Positions 48,776 through 58,745 of a stretch of 64,000 nucleotides of DNA are shown here, piece by piece. The stretch is from the NCBI GenBank assembly GCA_037954235.1, contig JBBMOA010000001.1:36981094-37045093 (forward strand), given 5' to 3'. Source of the stretch: Aulostomus chinensis. Its lineage: Eukaryota; Chordata; Actinopteri; Syngnathiformes; Aulostomidae. Each line of letters starts with the position of its first letter. Positions within the stretch are counted from its first letter, which is position 1. The notes under the pieces were generated by a model. That model saw only the letters and a program-made list of their open reading frames with translations. It ran no database searches and was not told the DNA's origin. Position numbers and translations under genes: made by a program.

Positions 48776-49517
48776 GTTGATGTTTTTAAAAGGAGGCTCA
48801 AGACTCCCCTTTTTAGCTTAGCTTTTAACTGACTTAGTCTCTCTTATCCTTTCATTTTATCACGATATCTTATTGTTACTTTAGTCTTTTAATTATTTTA
48901 TTCTACTTTTTTATTAGTTCTTAAAACTTTTAGATTTTATATATATTTTATGTCATTCTGATACTTTAATATCATTGTAATTTCTGTTCTTTCCTACTCT
49001 ACCTTCTTTGAGTCTTTTAGTTTTTAGCTCCAGTGTGTCCTGGTGGGGGCCCTCCACACTGGGAGGTGTGTCTGGTCCGCCCACAGGGGCGTCGTCCTTG
49101 GGATCGTCCAGGCCCGGAGAGCTGGGGGGCTCTGCATTATATGTGGAGTGTACCCGGTCTGTCCGGGTCGGGGGGTCTGGGTGGCGGCGCTCCCTGTGGT
49201 TGTGGGCTGTGGCACCTCCTGGTGAGGATGGCCCCCATAGGTGGTCTTTCCTCACTAGGATTTTCAGTGCCCTGCCATGTTCCTACTGACAGTCAGTGTG
49301 TGTATGTGTGTATTTGTGTGTGTATTTGTGTGTGTGGGGGGGGGTGGTGTGTGCATGTATGAGGTCATGTGGGTTGGGAAGGCCGGGTTCTTAACATGTA
49401 TTTATTGTATTGTTTTATATTTTATTGAATGTTGCCTGTTTTCTCTCAGTTCTGTGAAGCACTTTGTGTTGCAGTCTCTGGATGAAAAGTGCTGTACAAA
49501 TATAAATAAAGTAAACT
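48776..49517 (+). mobile_element. 3' end of a LINE: ORF C-terminus and 3' UTR
   Basis: The plus strand reads VFKRRLKTPLFSLAFN with a stop at 48830-48832, typical of the C-terminus of a fish LINE polyprotein. A long 3' UTR follows, including a GT-rich stretch (49292-49350) and the end gtgctgtacaaatataaata + aag. It lies head-on against the minus-strand RT fragment. The ORFs within the GC-rich 3' UTR (49008-49362) are not credible genes. Confidence 0.65.
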
Positions 49518-50640
49518 AAAGCAGACGGACGACTCGAGAATGAGAGAGGAAAGAGTAAACAAAGCAGACTCTTTTGAGGTCTTCTCCTTGGTCCCTTCAT
49601 TTTTTGAGAAGACACTGGACTCAACTGCTGTCCATGATTCTGGATTGTGTTGATTGTGTTGTGAACGAGGATTTGGCCAGGTTTTGTAGGCGGGATCACT
49701 GGTGTGCAAACACACCTGACGCTGTGGAGAAAAGATGGCGAGCCACCCACAGGAGAGAGAGAGTCGGAGTGGAAAATGGCGCTGCAAACCTCACCCACCC
49801 AGGTGACACTGACCCTGACGGTGGGATTGTGGTAGGACAGAACTGACAGGTTTCACAGAGACACCTTGAATTTCTTTTGGACTGATAACGGACTGAACGA
49901 AAAGACTGGTGCTGAAAGGGAGAGACTCTGATTATTGATTTGTGAGATTGAGTTGTAAATTGAAATACTTTGGCCCTGAGTTTTATTTTTATAACTTTGT
50001 TTTGTTCACGTTTCCTGATTGTGTGCCAAATCGGTGTTCCATGAGTGGGTTGTTGAAAGGGAGTTCAAGCTTGGATAGAGCCGGTGAAACAACCCAACAG
50101 GAAGAGGGAACGTAGAACTAAAACTCATAAATAGGCTGAACCAAGATCAAATGAGAACCTAGACTGAGGAAACTCAAATAGACACCGTGAAGTAAACAAA
50201 CAATCATAGAAATCCAGCCACCAAATTTAACCTCAACTCAAATAAGTCGGCTTAACTTCAAATAAGACTCAAAAGAGGTCAATAACCTGATTCTCCTGAG
50301 GTCTGGTTTCTGTCTGTTGGTTGGAGGGAGACTCCTTTATTGAATGTGTGTGGATGTAAAGGGTTTGGTACCACTAGTTTTTGTTTTTCTGACATTTTCT
50401 GTCTATAAAGAAGTCGGCAGTTTTATTCACTGACTAGTCTGTGGTCTGTTATTCTTACATTAGAATCAACCACTCACATGAGCCTAAAATCTCTGGTCCT
50501 CCACCTGAAGTGAGACACATGGGAACTTTGACCCTCATCAACCATGCAGGGAGGAGTTCTCAGAGTCTGATTGTGCTGATGAATCATCAGAACTCTCCAT
50601 CACGCCGTGACGAGGACATCTCAGTGTCAAATCTGTCATT
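49518..50640. other. Unassigned sequence
   Basis: No gene, RNA or named repeat. ORFs of 90-127 codons near 49415-49846 overlap one another on both strands without recognisable domains. Confidence 0.35.
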
Positions 50641-50648
50641 TCCTGCTG

Positions 50649-50662
50649 CCAGTAGGTGGCGC
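50649..50662 (+). promoter_or_regulatory. CTCF-like motif
   Basis: ccagtaggtggcgc fits the published CTCF core CCASYAGRKGGCRS at every position. Occupancy is unknown. Confidence 0.45.
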
Positions 50663-50817
50663 TGTGGTCACTGCTGACCTGTAGATGTGTTCAGACTGGG
50701 ATGTTGATCAAACCTGGAAGTTTCAAACAGATCTGACAGGTGGAGAGGATTCAGAAGAGTTGAAGCTTCATTTTAGTTGGAGCCTGAAAATGAGGTGAGA
50801 CTGAGGGCTCCCAGGAG

Positions 50818-50898
50818 TTGCAGGTAGGTGCTGCCCCCTAGTGACTCAATGGAGAACAACATGTAATGACATGAACGTTCTACATTTTTCCAGTTCTT
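50818..50898 (+). repeat. ~80-bp dispersed repeat with CTCF-like core (copy 1)
   Basis: Shares gcaggtaggtgctgccccct + agtgac...tggagaac and attctacatttttcca-like text with 52546-52627. On the minus strand tcactagggggcag (50831-50844) matches the CTCF core at 13 of 14 positions. Confidence 0.7.
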
Positions 50899-50899
50899 G

Positions 50900-52540
50900 A
50901 CTTCATTCATCCTCAAACTTCTTCAAGCTGGAAGAGAGTGAGATCATTTAAAGTAGAGAGTAAATAATCAGCATCTCATCACTCATTTGTTCTCTGGTGG
51001 TGACCTCACGACTCAGCAGTGTGACATCACACATTTCGCTGATGTCATCCTCAAGTGTGTCACTCAGTTCATGCAGCCTTCATTGTTTTATTTTATTATT
51101 TCCTTTCACTTTGATCTTCACAAAGACAAAGTGCGTCTGATGGAGGCATCGCTGACAGAGTGGAATGTTTCCATGTTGCCATGACAACGTGAGGCCCCTC
51201 ACCTCCTCTGTTCCTTCTGCCGGTCGGCGTCAGAAGAGCAAGATGGCTGCTTCTCCATCTGGGTGGATGAGCAGCTCCTCCCATCTCAGGCAGACGCTCC
51301 CTGGCTGCATGTCAGCAGCTCCTCAAAGCTCCTTCTGGTTTCTTTGCTCTCCTGATGCTGCGCTGGTGGATTTGTCCACCTCTCATTCTCCAGGGTTCTC
51401 AGCCTCATGTTCTCTCCCTCCTGTTCCAGCTCCTCCAAGTTTCCAGTGGAAGTTTGGCTTTTGTTTGCTACTTTGTCTTTTCTCCTCTGTTGGTGCTTTG
51501 AGTTCCTTTGTTGTTCTTTGTCTTTTCATCATTCAAGCCTCCTTTTGTTGAACGCTCCTCTCCCCCGTCTGTATTTGGGTCCTGTTCTCCTCCACTTTGG
51601 CCAAGAAGGCGGCCCAACAAGAGTCACCAGTGATGTCACAGCTCCTGGATGCCCCGCCCCTTCATCTGGTGCAGGTTGTGTGATGTCACTGAATCCCACT
51701 CAGACCAAACCAGTCAGAGATCAGTGTGTTTGTGTCAGTGATGTCATCGCCGCTGACATCACAGCCCTCCATCCACACACGCCAGACTGAGGTGGAGGAG
51801 GTGATGTTGGGGTTTTCAAGGTCTTCGTCATGAGTGGGAGGGGCTGAGCTGGTGAATGATCAGCTGACCTGGTCTGGGCTCAGTTCAGATGTTGAGCCAC
51901 TGCTGACTGCCGTTTGCCTGAGGAAGACCCAACGTTCCCCTCAAGAAATGGAGGGCAGTTTTTAGTGCAGCGTTCATTCTGGTTGGAGTTTTCCTTTCCT
52001 TTGCCCTGCACCTCTCTGGTGGGGAGGTGCTCCCTGTTGACGAGGACTCAGTGGAGAAGACTGGACCAGGACCTTCACTGGTTCAAGGAGCACCGAGGCA
52101 AAGGGAGGCCCAGACCAGCAGCCAGGGTGACCAGTTTGAAAAGCTGCTCCTCTTCCATGCTGACTTGTTGGTGTCTCCTCTTTTATTCCTGAGTGATTTT
52201 AATCTCAGCTCTCTGAACCTGAATGGAGCAGAACCAGGAAATCATTGCAGGAAATCATGGAGGAGAAATGAATGAATGAGACTTCCAGTCAAACTGAGAC
52301 AAACGTCCAGGTTTGGTCATCAAAGATATCTGACATTCATCAGTAGACTGACAAAGATGCTCATTATTATTGCAGCAGATTAAACTAGAGAATAAAGAGG
52401 GTCTCACTTTGGAAAAAATATTGCAGTATATTTTTGTTTTATCAGAGAGGCTTTAATGTCTGTCTTTGATGTCTAAACTCTGACTCTGATGTCATTGGTG
52501 GTGACTGAATTCTACCCCCTGACAGACTGAAGGCTCATAT
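50900..52540. other. Unassigned sequence
   Basis: About 1.6 kb without recognised genes. The longest ORFs (128 and 127 codons at 51165-51790) overlap in different frames, are Ser/Cys/Leu-rich and show no domain. I do not treat them as genes. Confidence 0.35.
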
Positions 52541-52545
52541 TGGTG

Positions 52546-52627
52546 ATGCAGGTAGGTGCTGCCCCCTAGTGACCCAATGGAGAACGACATGTAATGACGT
52601 GAAGATTCTACATTTTTCCACTTGTGA
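52546..52627 (+). repeat. ~80-bp dispersed repeat with CTCF-like core (copy 2)
   Basis: Direct repeat of 50818-50898, with the same minus-strand CTCF-like core at 52559-52572. It leads straight into the TGGA-tailed repeat. Confidence 0.7.
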
Positions 52628-52634
52628 GATAAAA

Positions 52635-52980
52635 ATACCTCACAGCAAGAAGGTTCAGGGTTCCAGTCCCGGCTGGAGCACAGGATCTTTCTGTGTGAGT
52701 CTGCATGTTCTCCTGTTCCTGTGTGGGTTCTCTCTGGTACTCCAGCTTCCTCCCACAGTCCAAAGACATCAAGAGGGGACGAGGCTGATTGATACTCTAA
52801 ATTGACTGTAGGTGTGACTGTGAGAGTGAATGGTTGTCTGTCTCTATGTGTTGGTCCTGTGATGGACTGGTGACCTGTCCAGGGTGAACCCCGCCTCTCA
52901 CCTGTAGACTCTGCGATAGGCTCCACCCCCATGACCCTTAACAGGAATAAGTGGAAGACAATGGATGGATGGATGTTGGA
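52635..52980 (+). repeat. Teleost TGGA-tailed dispersed repeat
   Basis: Contains ggttccagtcccggctggag, gagtctgcatgttctcctgt, ttcctcccacagtccaaaga, ctctaaattgactgtaggtg, gacctgtccagggtgaaccc and a short (atgg)n tail near 52962-52976. I recognise this text as an abundant fish repeat, SINE- or LINE-tail-like. The 188-codon ORF antisense to it is an artefact. Confidence 0.75.
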
Positions 52981-53215
52981 AACGACTGCAATACAGTGTA
53001 TAAATATTCTAGTTCCATACATGGGAACCTGGTTCTTCTGCTCTTTAACATCCTGCAATAGGAATGGACCGTCTATGACAAAGTATCAATAAATCTATCA
53101 AGGAGGAAGAAGAATTCTGATCAAAGAACTGAAGTCAATCTGGAGATCAGTTGATCTCTGGAAGGAGGAGGAGGAGGCATCCTGTGCTTTTATCTCTCTG
53201 TTCATGTTTCCTGCT

Positions 53216-53217
<2 letters not shown>

Positions 53218-53261
<44 letters not shown>
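53218..53261 (+). repeat. (TG)n microsatellite
   Basis: Uninterrupted tg dinucleotides, about 22 units, some 515 bp upstream of the zinc-finger gene start. Confidence 0.97.
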
Positions 53262-53264
<3 letters not shown>

Positions 53265-53499
53265 AGCTGCAGCAGTCAGTTCAGGTTCCTTCAGTGTGAC
53301 TGAGGGAGGTTTCTGTCCGATGGTTTCTCCCAGTGTGAACACAGCCTGACTGCTGATGCTGTGCCGACTCTGACAGTGGTTCAGTTTTTCTCAGTGGCTT
53401 TGTTGCTGCTCTCAGATCAGAATGAAAGTTCTCTCAACTCTGAGTTCAGCCTCCACAACATCGAGTCACTTGTTTCTCCTTCCTTTGATCAAATAGCGA

Positions 53500-53775
53500 A
53501 CGCTTTTGGACGAGGAGGGAGGAAACCACGGCGTTTCACTGCTTTACATTTAGAATCTCACGCCAAGCCGGAGAAGCAGGTCCTGAATCAGTCACGTGGT
53601 CACTGCCGGCTGAAGAGGCTTCGGACGTCACCACATACGTCATCAAAACGCGCTTCACAGAACGAGACGAAGACGCGGGAGGTTTTCAAACAACAAGGAA
53701 AGAAGGAGAAGTCCGTGAACCCCCGGCCTCGGTCTTTGTCTCCTGAAGGCTGAGTGGCGCCGGTAGAACCTCAAC
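53500..53775 (+). promoter_or_regulatory. Probable promoter/5' UTR of the zinc-finger gene
   Basis: CpG-rich compared with its surroundings, with CRE-like gacgtca (53624-53630) and tacgtca (53637-53643), and an E-box tcacgtg (53592-53598). There is no TATA box. It lies immediately upstream of the start codon at 53776, consistent with a TATA-less, broadly expressed promoter. The transcription start is not determined. The plus-strand ORF 53361-53753 ends before the start codon and is probably not coding. Confidence 0.5.
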
Positions 53776-54040
53776 ATGTGCGCCGCGCAGCTGCTGCGGG
53801 TGTCGGTCCAGGAGCGGATCCTCGCCGCCGCTGAAGACTTCCTGCTGCAGCTGGGAGAAGGAGACTCAGCGGCTGGAGTACCGGTGCTGAGAGCGCTGCT
53901 CACCGAGCGGCTGGCGGCGGCCGCGGAGCAGATCGTGGCTCTGCTGGAGGAAACCGTGGCGGAGTACGAGCGGGAGAACCGCCGGCAGAGGTTGCTGCTC
54001 GATGCCGTGCTGAAGCCCCGAGTCAGGCTGGACAGAGCAG
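53776..54040 (+). CDS. C2H2 zinc-finger protein, exon 1
   Basis: First coding exon of a fish-type poly-zinc-finger gene. It encodes 88 residues plus one base (phase 1), starting MCAAQLLRVSVQERI and ending before cag|gtgagt. The segment is Leu/Ala/Glu-rich and predicted helical. Hallmarks such as LLTERLAAAAEQIVALLEET, the following YERE, and RQRLLLDAVLKP match the N-terminal region found on many percomorph zinc-finger proteins. In such proteins it is likely a dimerisation or cofactor region; its function here is inferred. The start follows a CpG-rich 5' region, and no upstream in-frame coding is evident. It splices to 56222, restoring the codon GAT (Asp). Confidence 0.85.
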
Positions 54041-54218
54041 GTGAGTCCCCCAGGGACCTGCTGCATTGTTCCCAACATAAAGGGAGGTTTTAGTAGCTCA
54101 GGAAACAAAGTCTAGGAATTCTAGCTGGAGCTTCATCAGACCAAGTGGTCCAGACCAGCTGGAAAAACCCCTGAGACAAAGTCAAAGAGCAGGCAGCACA
54201 ATGTTGGTGGGACTCAGT

Positions 54219-54221
<3 letters not shown>

Positions 54222-54256
<35 letters not shown>
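54222..54256 (+). repeat. (CA)n microsatellite
   Basis: About 17 units, in intron 1 of the zinc-finger gene. Confidence 0.97.
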
Positions 54257-54259
<3 letters not shown>

Positions 54260-54569
54260 TCAGCAGTCTCTCTGTCTCCAGCAAGTCACATGATATCCAA
54301 ATGAGTCCCGTCAGAATGAACCAATGTTACAGTCGATTTAGGGGACAAAATCCAAAGGCAAACCTCCTGCAGACACCAGTGAAGCTCTGTTGTTTCATTT
54401 CAATGCAGTTTCAGTCCAGATCAGTGAGTCCAGAGCTGCTAGCTTGACAGCTAAACATGAGCATCACAACACTCAGCAGGACCATAGCTTTTCTTTAATC
54501 TCTTCTTTTTAATCCTCCCTTTTCTTTCTCACCTGTCTTCATTCTTTTTGACAGTTTTTCCACACTATC

Positions 54570-54930
54570 ATCACGTTCAAGTCAAGTCAATTTTATTTGT
54601 TTGAACCAAATCACAACAAAGTTCTCTCATGACTCTTTACTAGTAGAGCAGGTCCAGCACCAAACTCCTTCAATGAACCTCCACCCAACAATTCTCCATC
54701 AGCAGCACATCCTGCAACAGTGGTGATGAAAACCTTCCTTTTAACAGGCAGGAACGTGGAGCAGATCCAGGATCAGTGGGGACGGCCTTCTGCTTTGACT
54801 GGTTGGGGGGAAAGAGAGCAGGAGAGCAGGGCAGAGACAAAGACAGAGAATGGAGGAAGACAGATATGCAGAAGGAAAGAGAGGGACAGAGATAAAGAGA
54901 GAGAGAAAGGAAGAGACTGATGGACAGACG
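54570..54930 (+). repeat. Dispersed teleost repeat fragment (family A relative)
   Basis: Contains caagtcaattttatttgttt, ttccttttaacaggcaggaa, cagatccaggatcagtgggg and ttgggggg followed by an agagag-rich tail. I recognise this as part of a common fish repeat. It lies in the intron of the zinc-finger gene. Purine-rich ORFs here are not genes. Confidence 0.6.
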
Positions 54931-55097
54931 GGGACGTGAGCAGGTGGAGCTACGGGTGGCAGCTTGAGCCTCTTCAGGTCTGCAGCCTCCTCAGCAGCAC
55001 CAGGATCTGGGATGAGGGGAGAAGAGGAGTTAGTAATGTGTGTGATTTATGTATGACACATATAGGAGGACAGAGAGGAGGAGAGAGAAGCCCAGTG

Positions 55098-55540
55098 CCC
55101 AGTTCTGTGTTGAGGGAATGCGTTGCTCTGCAGCTCACCTCCAAGCTGCTAGGGGGTGTGGCTGTGTCTTTCTATGGTTTCGGGGGCTCTTGTCAGATTC
55201 CAAAACAAAACTATTTCCAACAGAAAGTCCAGTGCTTCTCTTTGAACGACTTTGTTTTCATGAATCAAACTTAAAACCTTGAACATGAAAAACACGACTT
55301 GTGGCCATTTTCTTCCGGAGACGCACATTTTGTCGTGGAGGTTCTTCCACCTCTAAATGCATTCGGCGACTCCTCTGAACGGACCAATCACAGTCCTTGA
55401 TGTTCACGTCACGACGTGTCGACACAATGAATAGTCAGGACATTTTGGAGGTGCACGTCTGCTGCGGCGTAGGGTCCATGTAGGTCTGCGTCGACAGTGT
55501 AGGTACGGCGTTGATGCCATGCAGAAGCATAAACCAGGTT
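55098..55540 (+). mobile_element. Harbinger-like non-autonomous DNA element (copy 2)
   Basis: Begins near agttctgtgttgagggaatg and ends near catgcagaagcataaaccag. The ends are imperfect inverted repeats of each other (ggtttatgcttctgc at the 3' end on the minus strand). Internal blocks match 25655-26075. About 440 bp with no transposase. Located in intron 1 of the zinc-finger gene. Confidence 0.55.
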
Positions 55541-56221
55541 GAAGCCTACAGCAAAATATCGAAGGGCCGGTTTAAGCTGTCCTAACTATAAGTTTGATCA
55601 AAAAGGAAGGTCTTGGGGGGGGGGGGGCATCCCGGACTCAAACCGTTCCACAGGAGGGGAGCCTGATAGCTGAAGGCTCTGGCTCCCATTCTACTTTTAG
55701 AACTCTAGGAACCACCAGTAACCCTCCATCCTGGGAGCGAAGGGTTCTAGCTGGATAATAGGGGACTAGGACTGCTTCACTCAGCCTTGCCGTGTCGTGT
55801 GTGTGTGTCAGGCTGGCCCAGGATGCTGTGCATGTTGCTTCTTTTTTGACATTAAGATGTAGGCTGACACGGATATTATAAAGGCCTACTTTAAAAAAAG
55901 AAAGATTTTTCTTGGCGACCTTGGGTTGGACTGGCCGTTCAAGAATTGTCCATTTGTCCCATTATAGACACTAACATTCCAACGAGTGAATGTGATTATG
56001 AATGGACAAAGGCATTCAGCAGAGGGGACCTATGACCTTTGACCTGGGTGACACAACGTTGATCCAAGCATCTGAAGCCAGCGTTTCTGTTCCCAGTTTG
56101 CTGACTGGTCCTCAGTAGCAGGACGTCTCTTTTCATTGAGTTGATTTCTGTTTCTGTCTGTTGCTCCGCTGTTTCAGAGTCAAATGAAGAGATTTCTGAT
56201 GTTGCTGTTTGTGTCCTGCAG
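55540..56221. other. Rest of intron 1, including a family A repeat piece
   Basis: 55640-55775 matches 42085-42200 (gttccacaggaggggagcct ... ggataataggggactagg). A run of 13 G sits near 55616-55628. The remainder is unassigned. The 3' end has the acceptor tgtcctgcag before 56222. Confidence 0.6.
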
Positions 56222-57912
56222 ATGTGGAGCAGCTGCTGGTGATTAAAGAAGAGGTTCCCCCTGAGCTGCAGGACCCAGAGCCCCCCCACATTAAAGAGGA
56301 GTGGGAGGAGCTCTGGACCAGTGAGGAGGGAGCGCAGCTTCAAGGGCAGGAGGAGGCTGATATCACCACGTTCCCCTTCACTCTGGTCCCTGTGAAGAGT
56401 GAAGGGGACGAAGAGAAACCTCAGTTCCCACAGCTTCATCAGAGTCTAACTGAGGAGAACTTGAAAGAAGAGTCTCTGAGCAGGAGCCCAATTCATCCTC
56501 TGAAAACAGAAGCTGATGGAGAAGAGAGTGGAGGACCAGAACCAGAACCAGCCAGCAAGGTAGATCCAGATACACTTGTACAACCTAAGACTGAAGACCA
56601 GATGTCAGACTCTTCTGAAGCTGAGACTGAAGTCAGTGAGGATGATTGGGTCAGACCTGATAACACGGCCACCTCTGAGCACAAGGAACCCTTTGGCTCA
56701 AGGAGGAATTTGCTTCAGAAACTGAGCCCAGGACAGGAAGTGAGTCATTGCAGCTCAAAAGAGCAAAAACTAAAAACTGGAAGAGAATCAGAAATCATCA
56801 GGAACGTGACCTTTGGTCCTTCTGAATCTGAGACAGAAGTCAGTGAGGATGAGCGTCCATTTAGGTGCTCAACATGCAGTAAAGGTTTTCGTTACAGAAG
56901 TAGTTTGGATACTCACATGAGAACACACTCTGGTGTGAAACCATTCCCATGCTCAGTGTGTGGCAAAAGATTCTCAGAAAAGCGACATCTTAAAACGCAC
57001 ATGAGAACACATACTGGAGAAAAACCATTCCCCTGCTCAGTTTGCGGCAAAAGATTTTCTGTAAAGGGATGTCTGAATAGACACATGAGAACACATACTG
57101 GAGTGAAACCATTCCCATGCCCAGTTTGTGGTAAAAGATTCTCAACGGGGAATCTGAAATCACACATGAGAACACACACTTTGGAGAAACCATTCCCCTG
57201 CTCAGTTTGTGGCAGAACGTTTTCAGAAAAGGGATGTCTGAAAAGACACATGAGAACACACACTGGAGAGAAACCTTTTCCATGCTTACTTTGTATCAAA
57301 AAATTTTCAGAAAAGGGATGTCTGAAAAGACACATGAGAACGCACACTGGGGAGAAACCATTCCCCTGCTCTGTTTGTGGCATAAAATTTTCAGATAAGG
57401 GATGTGTGAAAAGACACATGAGAACACATACTGGGGAGAAACCATTCCCTTGCTCAGTTTGTGGCACAAGATTCTCAGTGAAGGCACATCTAGAATCACA
57501 CATGAGAGCACACACTGGGGAGAAACCATTCCCCTGCTCAGTGTGTAGTAAAAGATTCTCAGAAAAGGGACATCTGAAAAGACACATGAGAATGCACACT
57601 GGGGAGAAACCATTCCCCTGCTCAGTTTGTTGCAAAAGATTTTCAGAAAGGGGATGTCTGAAAAGACACATGAAAGTGCACACTGGGGAGAAACCATTCC
57701 CTTGCTCAGTATGTCATAAAAGATTCCCAGAAAAGGGACATCTGAAAAGACATATGAAAATGCACACTGGGGAGAAACCATTCCCCTGCACTGTGTGTGG
57801 CAAAAGATTCTCAGAAAAGGGATGTCTGAAAAGACACACGAGAATGCACACTGAGGAGAACCCTTCCCCTGCTCAGTTTGTGGTAAAAAATTCTCAGAAT
57901 AGGGACATCTGA
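56222..57912 (+). CDS. C2H2 zinc-finger protein, exon 2 (12 fingers)
   Basis: Joined to exon 1, the predicted protein is 651 residues. Residues ~89-300 form an acidic linker with repeated KEE-type motifs (VIKEEVPPEL, HIKEEWEELW, VKSEGDEEK), typical of fish zinc-finger genes. From ~300 to 630 come 12 tandem C2H2 fingers with TGEKPFPC linkers. Finger 4 (CPVCGKRFSTGNLKSHMRTH, residues ~388-408) has 11 rather than 12 residues between Cys and His, so its DNA-contacting helix is likely misaligned. A one-base deletion near 57858-57864 (aacccttcccc for aaaccattcccc) shifts the frame, and the ORF ends at TGA 57910-57912. The unshifted frame meets TAG at 57900. The protein is probably a nuclear DNA-binding regulator; targets are unknown. 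Paralogue naming is not possible. Confidence 0.85.
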
Positions 57913-57962
57913 AAAGTCACATGAGAACCCACACTGGGGAGAAACCATTTCTCACGACTTGG
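57913..57962 (+). pseudogene. Decayed extra zinc-finger sequence
   Basis: After the stop, the original finger frame continues GHLKSHMRTHTGEKPF and is cut off within the next finger by unrelated sequence. It shows that the gene, or its ancestor, once had at least 14 fingers. Confidence 0.7.
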
Positions 57963-57965
57963 CTC

Positions 57966-58312
57966 TGAAGCAATGGCAAAACAGTGGGAGATGTGGGTAG
58001 GAAGCCAAATAATGTTTTTTTTAACCAAGAAAACAACAACAAAACAAAATAGAACAAAAAGAGCCATGGGATTTGACAGGCAATGGAGTCAATGTTATGG
58101 TTGCATGAGTGTAAGGGAGCTGTAAGGAAGAGATGTTGGCTGCTGAAAATGAAAGTGACAATGGATGAGGAGGAAGAGCGGCTCCTGGCCGGCAAGGCGG
58201 GTTCTTTATGAAGAGAGCAACTAACCAACTAGGAGGAATGAACAGCTCCCCACTCTCCAGCTCCCTGCTGCAACACAAGAAACATCATGAAAGACATCAG
58301 CCAAGGGACCAT
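57966..58312 (-). mobile_element. Probable Ty3/gypsy-type LTR
   Basis: On the minus strand the block begins TGTGATGGTCCC and ends CTTCA (TG...CA), about 347 bp. It is preceded by a polypurine tract, TGTAGGGGGG (plus-strand 58313-58322), as expected just upstream of a 3' LTR. A gypsy pol fragment follows on the same strand at 58560-58740. No second LTR or target duplication is visible, so the ends are inferred. Confidence 0.5.
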
Positions 58313-58559
58313 CACACCCCCCTACAAGAACAGGGTCCTGAAGGGAATCCCGCTACCAAAATACCATGAATGTAATTTTTCTTGAATCCCAAAATGATAA
58401 TTCACTAAACCTCTAAAAACCATATACGTCCCCCATTGGACTGCTCAGATAAGGTCAAACTATCAGGAGGGGAACCAGTGGCCTGCTCCGGTGGTCCAGC
58501 ATCTCTTGTTGCAATTTAAGAGGCTAGGAAAAGACAAGAGGAGAACCAGAGAGAGGAAA

Positions 58560-58745
58560 ACCGGTCACAATCAAATACCACACTGAGGAACTCTAGACAA
58601 CACGTCCACCACCACTTTGTTGGTCCCCTTCACATAGCGAATATCCAGTATGACTGCAGGAACAGAGACCACCTGACTGGTCTCTGGTTGGGACACTGCA
58701 ACGAATGAAGGAAGGTGAGTGGATTATGGTCAGTGGAGACAACGT
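58560..58745 (-). pseudogene. Ty3/gypsy pol fragment (RNase H region)
   Basis: The minus strand reads DHNPLTFLHSLQCPNQRPVR and RWSLFLQ, then in a shifted frame LDIRYVKGTN and a DVLSR-like end. These are RNase H-end motifs of Ty3/gypsy polyproteins. A frameshift and a stop separate them, and the integrase is missing. It is a dead remnant belonging with the adjacent LTR. Confidence 0.75.

Noticed and set aside
49008..49362. Several overlapping ORFs of 60-109 codons
   Set aside because: They fall in the GC-rich, GT-rich 3' UTR of a LINE and overlap in all frames.
51165..51790. Overlapping ORFs of 127-128 codons
   Set aside because: Low-complexity Ser/Leu/Cys composition, competing frames, no recognised domain or splice context.
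52492..53058. 188-codon minus-strand ORF
   Set aside because: It lies across the TGGA-tailed repeat and the 80-bp repeat; no domain.
53361..53753. Upstream ORF before the zinc-finger start
   Set aside because: Ends just before the real start codon, has no domain, and sits in CpG-rich promoter-like sequence.
56913..57683. 256-codon minus-strand ORF over the zinc-finger region
   Set aside because: Antisense shadow of the periodic 84-base zinc-finger repeat.
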